NCBI GenBank assembly: GCA_037349105.1
Contig: JAYJMM010000104.1
Location: forward strand, 3,816,001 to 3,880,000
DNA length: 64,000 nt
Reading direction: 5' to 3'
Origin: Limnomonas spitsbergensis
Taxonomy: Eukaryota > Chlorophyta > Chlorophyceae > Chlamydomonadales
This document shows positions 50,756 to 61,500 of this stretch, piece after piece. Made by a program: the position numbers and the translations under genes. The stretch's first letter is position 1; the number at the start of each line of letters is the position of its first letter. The notes under the pieces were generated by a model that saw only the letters and a list, made by a program, of their open reading frames with translations, searched no databases and was not told where the DNA came from.

Positions 50756-53700
50756 CTACAGTTTGGATTGCCCAGACCCTGACCGCTGGGCTATCCACTG
50801 CACCATGCGGTCCGCCGCGTCCTCCCACTCGGGCCCATGCAGCAGCTCATGGAAGCCACCTGAGCAGCACGACAGAGTGAGAGGGTGCAAGATAGAGTGA
50901 GAGAGTGAGAGGGTCCTCCCACTCGGGCCCATGCAGCAGCTCATGGAAGCCACCTGAGCAGCAAGACAGAGTGAGAGGGTGCAAGATAGAGTGAGAGAGT
51001 GAGAGGGTCCTCCCACTTGGGCCCATGCAGCAGCTCGTGGAAGCCAGCTTCAGCAGACACCTGTCGACAGCATGGGCTGTTTGACTACATGCATGAATGG
51101 GGTGCAGTGATTATTTTCACACTTCTTCTGATGAAAACTCATGAGGGTGAGAGGTGTGAATTTTGAACCCGTCCATGACAGCTGGTTCACACCCATATTA
51201 GGTTTCAAGCCGAGACAGTCATGGAAAGCTCTCGGTGAGCACATCCATGAGCAGTGTCTATTTTTTCGTGACTCAGATACATGTCAACTACACTCCGGCC
51301 GCTGGCCGCAGGCCCCATTTGTGGCCAGCCTTGCTGCTTTGGACACCATTAGTTATGAGCCGGTCCATGTTTGGTCTGCATTGGGCCCTTGGCGGCCGGC
51401 CAAAGTTGGACTTGCAGCCGGAAAAAAGCAATGTCCATGAAGGACCTCCAAATTCATAGGCAAGAGGGTCATTTGGTTCAGCAGGTGATCAATGACGATC
51501 ATGCGGTTTCAGAGCCTCACCAGGGAATTCATTGAGCGTGGCATCTTGGCTCGAGACAGACTTCACAAACCGTCTCGAAGCTGGGAGGCTAGTGCAGCGG
51601 TCGTTGGATCCTGGAGGGAACAGAGCCAAAAAGGGTGAACACGGAGGGGATGGAGCCGGAAAGGGTGAACATGGAGGGAATGGAGCCGCAAAGGGTGAAC
51701 ACGGAGGGAACGGAGTCGAAAAGGGTGAACACGGAGGGAATGGAGCCGAAAAGGGTGAACACGGAGGGAATGGAGCCGCAAAGGGTGAACACGGAGGGAA
51801 CGGAGTCAAAAAGGGTGAACACAGAGGGAATGGAGCCGAAAAGGGTGAACACGGAGGGAATGGAGTTAAAAAGGGTAAACTCGGAGGGAACGGAGTCGAA
51901 AAGGGTGAACACGGAGGGAACGGAGCCGAAAAGGGTGAACACAGAGGGAATGGAGCCAAAAAGAATTATTGAAGCACTCAAAATTTTGTGAGCTCTCTGT
52001 GTAGCGGTCGTTGGATCCTGGAGGGAATGGAGCCAAAAAGGGTGAACTCGGAGGCCAATCGGGTCCCTACCACGGCCACAAGGCAGCATGCAAACGCCCC
52101 GTTTCTCTGTTGATACCAAGCCACCAGCCCTCATAGACGCACACCGCACAATCGTAATGCACAGCTTGGTTATAGAACACCATGTCATGCATGATATATC
52201 TATCAAATGTACCAGTAATTCAATACGATATACAAAGATCCACGTCTAGTTTAGGGAGGTTAGGTTTAAACCCTAAGGGCTGAGGGAAGACCCTAAGGGC
52301 TGAGGGAAGACCCTAAGGGCTGAGGGTAAACCCTAAGGGCTGAGGGTGAACCCTAAGGACTGAAAGTTAACCTAAGGCTTTAGGATAAACCTAAGGGCTG
52401 AGGGTATACTCTAAGGGCTGGGGGTAAACCCTGAAGGCCGGCACCTTAATTAGGGTTTAGGTTAAACACTGAACTTAAATGTATCAATGAACAGAGATCC
52501 ATGCCAAGCCGCATCATCCTTAGTCGAGACTCTGCGCACCATGGCCGACGTAGACAGGTATCTTGATCTCCTTGTCGCGCGTTGCCAGCTGCTTGAACGC
52601 CATTAGGAGCTCGTTGCCGGTGCGCGCGCACGCATTCCCGACTGTGTTCAGGGGGTCCTGCATGGTGACGATCCAGGGTGAAAACCAGTGCTGTGCAGAT
52701 TACGGTCCTTACGGTGGCTGAATTACGCAGCAGAGTTTCAGTCACCTTAATTTCAAGGCAAATTCAGCTACTTTCACCGGGAAGGGCCCGTAACTACCAA
52801 CACGATTTCTGGATTACGGTGCAATGGCACAGCACTGATTGCTTTGCCTGTCCAGTGTGCTGAGCGGATTTCACCCACTGCGCATTGCCTCCAGGTACTG
52901 GCCATGTTTCTGGTTACCTGGAGCAAATGAGGAACGTGTATACCCCCCCCCCCCCAAATCGACGATTGGCAACACACCCTCAACTTTGCCATTGATGACA
53001 CGACCTCAAATTGACCATTGGGAACATGCCTTGACAAATTGACCACTGGTAACACTCACCTCAAATCTACCATTGGAAGCATACCCTCGAATTTAGAGAT
53101 TGCATGCGACCAGTCAAAACAGTCCTGAAACAACCATAGCCACGCTGCAGCATGGCAGTTCACAAAAACGAATCATGCCGGCACCAGCTTCAGCAGCGCT
53201 CACCGACAGGTAGTCTTGCACCACCGCCGGGTCCTGGCTCATGTCCTCAGGCCGAACAGCGGGGACGATCCTGGCCTTGGGGATCAGCATGGCCATGAGG
53301 CCTCCCACCTTGGCCTGAACCCTGCATGGGGCACACATGGGTTTACATGGACTGACATGGACGCACCCGCGGGCACACATGGACTAACATAAGCAGACAT
53401 GGGCCTACATGGACTAACGTGGGCCTACATGGGCACACATAGACTAACATGAGCAGACATGGGTGCACAACTGCACATGGGTGCTGATGCATTAATTGGC
53501 GCGTGAGGGAATGCAGGCTGGACACAAAATGGGCACGCATGCACAAGGCCAAGTGAGAACACTTGTATGGGTGCAAGCAAGCGCATAAGAAGCTGGGTTG
53601 AGAAGGAATGCAGGCTGGACACAGAATGGGCACGCAAGCACATCAGGAGCTGGCTCGATAGGGAGAGCAGGCTGGACACGAAACCTGAACCCTGCACTGG

Positions 53701-55180
53701 AGTGGTACAGTGGGCATGTGGGGACAGCGGTCTCAAGCACAGTGGTACAGTGGGCAGTGGTCTCAAGCGCAGAACGTGCAATATATACTTAAACACCCAA
53801 AACTGCATAGTCGCGAGGAGCCTTAACATGGCATGCCCTGATTCTGCCAACTGGCACGAAGGCAGAATCAGGGCATCTGCCTTGTTGAGGCTCGCGGCTA
53901 TGCAGCTTTGGGGGTTAAAATGCGGCCTCAATGCAGTCCGCTGCGACATCATTTAAAGTATGCCATTGCACGATCCCACCAGCTGCAGTGCTGCACACAA
54001 TTCGTCACTGTTCATGCACAATTCGTCATGCATGTTTTTACTTGCACTCTTCATGCATTCGTCATGCACTCTTCAAGCTCAGTCTTCATGCTCAAATGCA
54101 TTCTTCATGCACATTCTTCATGCACTCATTTGTTCCTCTTGCATTGTCTTCATGCCCTAATCTGTTCCTCTTGCATTGTCTTCATGCACTAATCTGTTCC
54201 TCTTGCATTGTCTTCATGCACTAATCTGTTCTTCTTGCATTGCCTTCATGCACTTATTCTTTTTCCATGCAATAAATTGTTCTTCATGCACTCATTCGTT
54301 CTTGTTGCATTGTCTTCAAACACTTATTCGTTCTTCATGCGGGCATATCCTCCTTCTGCACCTCCTCGCTCAGACCACACACCGCAGCATAGGGGTCCAC
54401 TCGACGTCCAAGGCTGGGGAGTGCAGCAGCAGCCCCGACCAGGGGATCCGTGGGTCCAAGGCGACGTGCGCGGCCACCAGGCCCCCCATGCTCTGGCCTC
54501 CAAGGAACATCGGCACAGCTTGCTTGCTCGTCTGAGTGTCACCTTTCGTTTCCTCTACGACCGTGTCAAGCACTTGGTTAAAATCATCGACCTTCAGCGG
54601 GGTGTATGAAGTGGGGTGCATCGAGTGGGGGTGCATGGCGATGAAATGATACGTGAGGTTTGGGGCATGCAGGACACGATTCTCCATGGCAAGCGCATGG
54701 CGCGTCATGTGACGAAATGGAAAGGATGCGTGAGGTGACTGTGTTACCAGATGCTTGAACTGCCACACGAGTGCGCGCTCAGCTGGAGCCTGCGGCTCTG
54801 ATTTGCCATGCCCATGCGCATCAAAACTGTGGATGGCGATGCCGTTCTGTGACATCCTCGCAAACACTGCATGCCACGCAGTGAGGGGAGTTAAGTGGGC
54901 TGACAGGCTACAGTTGCCTCAAGAAGGCGTCGCCGATAGGTTCAGATGATCGTCAAGTGACTTGATTCGAAGGGGCGAGGTCAGGATCTGCAGTTCAGCG
55001 GCAAGCACCTTGGTCATATCGCGATACATGCTCAGCCAGGCCGTGGTGGAAGAATAACCTCGCTATCGGCCTCGCGCTTGGAGGTTCATATTTCACGCAG
55101 TACAGGCGCTGTCCTCGCTTGTTGACCAACCAGCCCTCGAATTTTCCCTTCACGGCCGAGGCAGCATAACGCCCACTCAT
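50756..55180 (-). CDS. Monoacylglycerol-lipase-like alpha/beta hydrolase, 7 exons, 309 aa
   Basis: Serine hydrolase of the MGL / lysophospholipase group. Minus-strand exons: 55009-55180, 54748-54866, 54383-54591, 53204-53321, 52540-52657, 51521-51610, 50756-50859; 930 nt, all phases fit. Start Met in MSGRYAASAVKG. Seen: FFHHGLAEHVSRY (oxyanion region HG), SFDAHGHGKSEP, nucleophile elbow GGQSMGG with Ser about 131, YLSDPLNTVGNACARTGNE, YVGHGSNDRCTSLPASRRF with the probable acid Asp about 249, and GGFHELLHGPEWEDAADRM with His about 279. The triad is complete, so it should be active. Native substrate (monoacylglycerol, lysophospholipid or other ester) cannot be told from sequence. It lies tail-to-tail with the ABC-F gene and in tandem with the kinase. 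Confidence 0.95.
50800..51065 (-). repeat. ~95-bp x 3 array of the hydrolase exon-7 acceptor
   Basis: Plus-strand CGGGCCCATGCAGCAGCTCA then TGGAAGCCACCTGAGCAGCA (exon 7 start 50859) is repeated at about 50925 and 51018 with few changes. Units are separated by a GAGTGAGAGGGTGCAAGATAG purine tract. The acceptor (CTGAGCAG on the plus strand) is kept in the second copy. Confidence 0.92.
51255..51440 (+). repeat. Dispersed repeat family copy (type A)
   Basis: T-rich, GACTCAGATACATGTCAAC, GGCCCCATTTGTGGCC, TTGCTGCTTTGGACACC, GGTCCATGTTTGGTCTGC and GGCGGCCGGCC. In the hydrolase intron 50860-51520. Confidence 0.68.
51595..52050 (-). repeat. 30-bp x 12 array beside the hydrolase exon-6 acceptor, plus a junction copy
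   Basis: Unit AAGGGTGAACACGGAGGGAA then TGGAGCCGAA (plus strand). It starts at the polypyrimidine tract of the exon-6 acceptor (GTCGTTGGATCCTGGAGGGA, exon start 51610). The same junction string reappears at the far side at about 52007. Confidence 0.9.
52250..52450 (+). repeat. 20-bp telomere-like repeat
   Basis: About 9 units of ACCCTAAGGGCTGAGGGTAA in the hydrolase intron 51611-52539. Confidence 0.88.
52950..53100 (+). repeat. ~30-bp degenerate repeat
   Basis: About five units of CTCAAATTGACCATTGGGAA-like sequence in the hydrolase intron 52658-53203. Confidence 0.75.
53330..53480 (+). repeat. Short repeats with ACATGGACTAACATG
   Basis: Degenerate ~20-bp units (GGGCACACATGGACTAACAT) starting at the hydrolase exon-4 acceptor (exon start 53321). 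Confidence 0.75.
53791..53920. repeat. Long fold-back (about 57-bp stem) in the hydrolase intron 3
   Basis: Arm 53791-53848 pairs with 53861-53920 with few mismatches and small bulges; loop AACTGGCACGAA. The innermost 15 bp (TGCCCTGATTCTGCC) pair perfectly. Candidate small-RNA precursor or MITE. Confidence 0.85.
54020..54350 (+). repeat. ~33-bp repeat with TTCATGCACTAATCTGTTCC
   Basis: About 8 units between 54110 and 54340, older ones upstream, ending about 40 bp from the hydrolase exon-3 donor (exon end 54383). Confidence 0.88.
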
Positions 55181-55531
55181 ATTAAATGCAATAGGTCTCA
55201 ATTGTTGTTGTATTTGATCCGTTAGCGCTCCATATCAGAATTGATAACGACTTCGGATCGCGTCAGCAGTGTCAGTTAGATCCGGATCTGCGTGTCCTTT
55301 GATCAGCCCGGGGTAAGGATCAGCCGATCCGCTGGAAAATAACGTCCTCCCCGGTAAGAATAGGCCGAGGAGAAAACATCCCCCACCCCACCATCATCTC
55401 TTCTTCATGACTTTAAGTTTATTATGTTCCCAGCAGACCTCCCCTTCTTCCAGCCCCTCTCCACCCTGGTCTTCCACCAGTATTTATTTTACCGTGTCAT
55501 TGGTGTCAAAAGCCATGGACCAATCAAGAGT
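55181..55531. other. Upstream region of the hydrolase gene / downstream of the kinase
   Basis: 351 bp between tandem minus-strand genes: presumably the hydrolase promoter and 5' UTR and the kinase 3' UTR. Contains GATCC/CGGATC-rich short inverted pieces near 55240-55330. No clear element. Confidence 0.4.
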
Positions 55532-58500
55532 TCAAGACACGACACAGCCGCAGCCTGGCCGCATCTCCACCTCTCTGTATTGGCTCCGGGTGCCCTTGGA
55601 GCGTTGCCCAAGCGCTAGGTGGATGATATCAAGGCAAGCAATGACATCCTTCATTCCTGGCCGGTCATTGGGGTCTTGCTGTAAGGACAGACACAAGGAA
55701 GAAAGAGGAGGGGGCAACAGGGTTAGGGTTTAGTACCGTTACAAGCACATGTTTCATGATCGCCTTGCAAAGGTGGAGGCCAGCCCTAAACCCTTGACCG
55801 AAAACCCCAAAACCCTAAAGACGTTATCAGCACCTTCACAAACACATGAATACATCATTCATGAATGCCTTGCCAAGATATAGATCAGCCGAGACCTCTC
55901 GATTCCGACTTACCCTCCAGCACCATTCCATGAGCTTATACAGCTCGGGATGCATGTAATAGGGCCGTGCTTGTCGGTGGCCCTCCGCAGACTTAGCCGC
56001 ATAGGTCTCTGCATGACAGTCAGAAGGGGCATGGGTTCATACATTTCAAAACACGTCACAAGGCATTTTAGCTTACATGCAGAAAATGTCTCTGCATGGC
56101 AGCTTAAGAGGGCGAGATTTCAAATTGCAGGTCATTGCAGGTTATTAGGCGGTTCTGCATGCGAGCCTAAAAGGGAAGGCACAATAAAATAATAAAATGG
56201 AGCTTACACAGTAGGTCCCTGGATGGCACAGCCATAAGGGGCATGCATTTCAATCTGAAGGTGATAGGTATCTATCTGCATCAAAGCCGAAAGAGGCAGG
56301 CATTTCAGTTTGCAACTTTCCCTGTTTGAAGGCTAAAAGGGGCATGAGCTTTTAAACGGCGCTGAGAAACATGTCCCGCCTCTAATCTCCACGCACCTGC
56401 CTCGGTGTACTCCACGTGGCGTATTTGATCTTTCAGAAATACAAATGACTAGCTGAGCCTGCCTCCATCCCACCAATTATTCCCATATCTCCTCGGTGTC
56501 CCACAGATTTCCCGTCTAAAAAACAGCCCTAAGCAGATTCTGGCAGATTCTAATTGTTTCATCTCCCTCCTTCACCTGGCCTGCTGCCTTCCTCTGTTGA
56601 GATGGTGAGGATGCGAGAGAACACCTCGTATAGCGCAACGCCAAACCCAAACACATCCACCTTCTCGTTGTATCTATGCGGACAGTGTTGAGGGTAAGAG
56701 GTTAAGAGGTAAACAAATCAGCATGCTGGCAAGAAACAGGCCACAAACCCCAGACCCTAAACCCTGTACACATTGGCATGCTTGCAAGATACGCACTTGT
56801 AGCCACCATGGCCGGCGTCTTTGATCAATAACATTGTCGAATTGTAGTCATCCTAAACCCTGAATCCTGAACCCTAACCCTGCACCCGAAACCTTTAATC
56901 CTGCACCCTAAGGTTGACCAATGTTGTGGTAAAAAAGACAGGGAACTTTCAGAGGTTGCCAAAATCAGTTTGGGGAATCCCCGCAGGCACTGCCAGGAAG
57001 AAGCAAGAAATGTGGCAGACGTGCCTTCCCGAGCAGACCATGCAAAAAACCCCTTACTCTTTCCCGGGTGACCCCCCTAACCCCTGTTCTTGGGGCACAT
57101 TAGATTACCCGCAGCTTTGACTGCTAGCTACTGCATGATTTACGCTGACGGTGCTCATCACTGCCCACACATATCGCTGGTACTTACTTAACTAAAGATA
57201 TATTTTTCTTGTACGAATTACTCAATGTACACATGTACCGGTTTTGCACATATGACTCACGGACGTGCCGAGTGCACATTGTTCATACCGGTTCATACCG
57301 GTTATATATTACACTGGTATATTATATACCGATACTGTACCAGTGTAATATATTATATATTTGTCTTACGAGTGACTCACGCCTGTCCTGGGAGCACATA
57401 AGATTTAACATATTTTAGATTTCTTCCATGAAGCACTCACGGGTGTCGCAGGTACACCTCGGGTGACCTAGGGGGCACAAGTAGGGATCGAGCAGCAACG
57501 TCAGGGGGTACAAGTGAGGGGTAAAACAGCAGAGTCAGAGCGGTCAAGTGCCTAAGTGGGGGGTAAGGCAGCAGAGCCAGGGGGCACAAGTGAGGGTACT
57601 GCCAGGGGGTCATTGAGGGGGATCCAGCAGCAATGGCAGTGGGGGACACATGTAGGGTAATGCGGCAACTAAGGGGGGGGGAAGATGAGGGATGCATGAG
57701 GCAGCAACGTTAGGAGGGCAGCTGATGCCGTACGACCTCAGGTGCACGATATTAATGCTCACAAGGAAATCCGAATTCGGCCAGCCACGCACTATTGAAG
57801 CCTTTCCCACACACGCTTGCAGTGTCTGTGTTTTGTGCGCTCTGAAACAATCACAGGGGCAGAGCCTTGCACGGTGCATGCTCAATATGGAGGTGCGCCC
57901 TGTTCTGTGCACTGTTCGTTTCCATGAGTACGCTTAAACCCTAAACCCTAAACCCTGCTTCAAATTGTTCGTTTATATGTGTGCGCCAGACCCCCTTGAG
58001 GAGGCCGCTGGGTGGCAACCACTGGGACGATGCAGACCAAACTTGGACCGTCCGGCCGGACAGCCAGTGGGCCAGCAAACAGGAGTGCGTGCTACACTCC
58101 AAGCCCTCGGCCTTAGGCCATGATGCAACTGAATGGTAGCTTTAGCCCGCTAAATGGACTGTGTCTTGCAGCACTCCGACAGGTCATGACGTTATACCGC
58201 TGGGCCCTGCTTAAATATAGCTCGGCCACGTCGGCAAACACTCACATGTAAATTGCGCTTCCCGTTGCCCCTGCGGACACGAGGGATAGTTGACTGAGTC
58301 AGGTGGCCAGCGTGAACACATGTGTACTACTACCCATTACAGGGCTATTGAAGAGCTTGATTAAATTGAATATAAATAGGTGAACACTCGTTTAGGTTCC
58401 TGCAAAGTTTGTGAGTGGTTTATCCAGTCCAGCGGGGCATCACATTTGATGCATGGGACAGGTCCCCCAAACTGAGTCATCACTAAGTAGCCCCCCCCCC

Positions 58501-61500
58501 CCTCGGCTAGAGGTCCATCTTCATCATGCTTCTCTGATGCTTCTCTCGGTACAGAAAATGTATCCAAACTCTCCATTTCCGACTGACACTAGCGTCAACG
58601 GTCGATAATTAGTACCGGTATTCAAATGAATCCCACACCCCTAACAACGCTCATTTTAAGGGAAGTGAAAGCAAATTCCCTGTGTACCGGTTCGTGTATG
58701 CCAGTGCCAGTTTACAGCATATATCCGCCCTACCTATGACCGGGCTGGTCTGGTGTATCAAGCCTTTGGGCCACAGTACATGCGTACAGGCCTTGACGCA
58801 GCTGGAATAGCTAGCATGTCCTGGTACCAACACTGACTCAAAATCCCCACCATCATTCAAATTCAAATTCAAACTCAAAATAAAAACGGATAGGGTGGCA
58901 GAGTGAGTCATGAATGGAGACAATGGTCCTGTGGGACAAAAGGAGAGCTGCATCCCCCTGCATCTCACCCTGCCCAATGCTCACCTGTCAAGACAAAGGC
59001 CAGCTCACTGTCACGGCCGCCCACCCGCTTGATATGCTCCGCCACGGTCGGCCGCGAAGCCCCCGACGGCGCCGACCGCAGGAGTAGCAACAGGCTCTGA
59101 GCGCTGCCGAACAATCCTTGGTGGACCGGCCTGTCGGTCGAGGGTGTGCCGCTGAAGTCCGCGGAGGGTCGGCCCGCTGGAGGAGCGCTCCCAAGAGGAG
59201 GACTTCGGGGCGCGACTGTGGTGCGCAACCGCTCATCTCTCGCGTCCAAAGCAAGCATCTTGGTCTCAGCATCTTCAATAAGTACAGCTGGCTTGAAAGC
59301 TTCCGTTGGCACGGCAGGGGTGTGAACATGCATGTCGCAGACGGACCGCTCGGCCTTAGAACCCTCGTGCGTGTTTGGGGCATTACTAAGCAAGCCATGA
59401 ACAGACCTGTCCGGGCCGATCTCTGAAAAACACCTTGTTGATGCCAGGGGAGGGAGCCCGTGATCTCTCGGTGTGTGTGCAGCAGCAACGGCACCCGGAC
59501 CCTTGGGTATCCTTGCCATCCAATCCGCTGCCGCCTTTGCCTCCGAAACCGCCGCCGCCTCCACCTCAGCCCTCGCCCCCGTCCCCGCTCCCGCCCCAGC
59601 TCGAGCCCCAGCCCCAGCCTCAGCTGCAACTGCCTGCCCGCTGTAGGCTTCCCTTGACAACGTCATGTAGCGTGACATGCCCGGGACACAGGCTCCACTG
59701 TCGCTGCTGTCGAGGCCGTGGCATCCTGGCTCAGCTGGGTCTGGAGGGGCAAGGGGCAGCTCACGCATCATTTGTGCGGCTTCTGTGGCCGCTAGTTCCA
59801 GGTTTTGCTCCACCCATCGCTTGCTAGTCATGCCGCGCTGCCTGACCACTGGGAACCGACAATCGTGATCAGCAACCTGAGGATACGTGTGGGGGAGGAG
59901 TGAGAGCGGGGGGGAGGAAGTGAGGGGGTGAAAGGGGGGAGTGAGGGGTGGGTGGGGGGGTGGAGAGAAGTGAGGTGAGGAGTGAAGAGGAATAAGAGTG
60001 AGAGGGGGGAGTGAGGGGGGAGGAGCAAGGGGGGAGGTTAGGAGTGAGGGGAGTGTGGATGCTGTGCGCAGACAAAAGGGTGGCGTTCAAATTCCGCCAT
60101 TTGTTTGTTTGAGAAGGCGGGGCCTGAATCGGTGAGGTGAAAAGCCAACAATGGGACAGGAAGGAGGAGGCAGGAGCAATGCAATCAAAATACTCATAAT
60201 TTAGATTAGGTAAGGAGCAATGCAAGTATCTTACGTCAATTGATAGTATCTTAAAAGAGGCCCAACCGTTCATGCAAAGCCCTTAGATGGGTGACAAGCT
60301 TAGCCCTAATAAATACCATTCCATCCCCTGGGAAAAACCTTAAACCTAAACCACAACCCCTAAACTCTTAACCCTAGACCCTAAACCTTCCCCTAGATCC
60401 CTTAGACTCAGCCGAGGCTAAGCGCTTAACCTTGGGAATTTTTTTTTATACCTAGCCCTTGACCTGCCCTTAGCCCTCACGGAGTGCCTTCTGATCCCTA
60501 AACCCTGCCTGTCCTCAGCCCTCACAAAATGCCCTTGGATTCATAAGCTTTAGCCTGCCCTTTGATCCTTTAGCCTCAGCCTGTCCTTTGATGCTGAAGC
60601 CTCTGCCTCACGGAATGCCCATTCGTCCTTTCTACACCTTTCTCCCAGACAGCTGTTTGTCTTTCGACCACGATGCCACTTTCAGCGGGTCGCCCCGCGG
60701 CCGCTAAAAGCGGACCTAATGACACAGGCCAAAGGATCAAGGCTGGCTATGTAAGAGGCCATCGGCCAGAGGCCAGGGGGTGGCTGAAATGTAGCTGAAA
60801 AGTGGCCGGGACAGCTTAAATTGTAGCTGAACAGCGGCCAGAGGTCAGGAGGTAGCTGAAATTTAGCTGAACAGTAACTGCGACATTGTAAAGAAGAAAC
60901 ACAGGAGCCAAGTATCAAAAATCCCAATCCTCAACAAAATTCGCTTGTTTGGGGGATAACTTTATATCCATAGTCAACGCTTATTTCAAAGTCTCAAGGA
61001 CCAATATTTGATCGATACGCTGCATTTAGGTACAGGTACTTTTAGGCACACCCTGAACACTTCTCACCACATGCAGCCCGAAATCAGCCAGCTTAGCAAC
61101 CATCCTGCGCCCGCCTCCCTTATCTGACAGGCATGACACACTCGCCAGCATGATGTTGTCCGGCTTGACGTCCTGAGCAGGAGAAGGAAGTTCAGGGCAA
61201 GCATGTCCACACTTGCATCAGACTCTTGGTCCACACTTGCTGTATGTTGTCAGGTTTGACATCCTGAGCAGGGAAAAGAAGGTCTGGGCAAGCATGTTCA
61301 CACTTGCATCAGACTCTTGGTCCACACTTGCTGCATCTTGTCAGACTTGACGTCCTGAGTACGTGCGGGGGGGACAGCAATGTAAGCACATTCACACTTG
61401 CACCACACACTAGATCCACACTTGCAAGATGTTAGCAGGCTTGACGTCCTGAGTGTATGTGGGGGGTAGGCGGGGTTAGTATGTTCACACTTGCACCACA

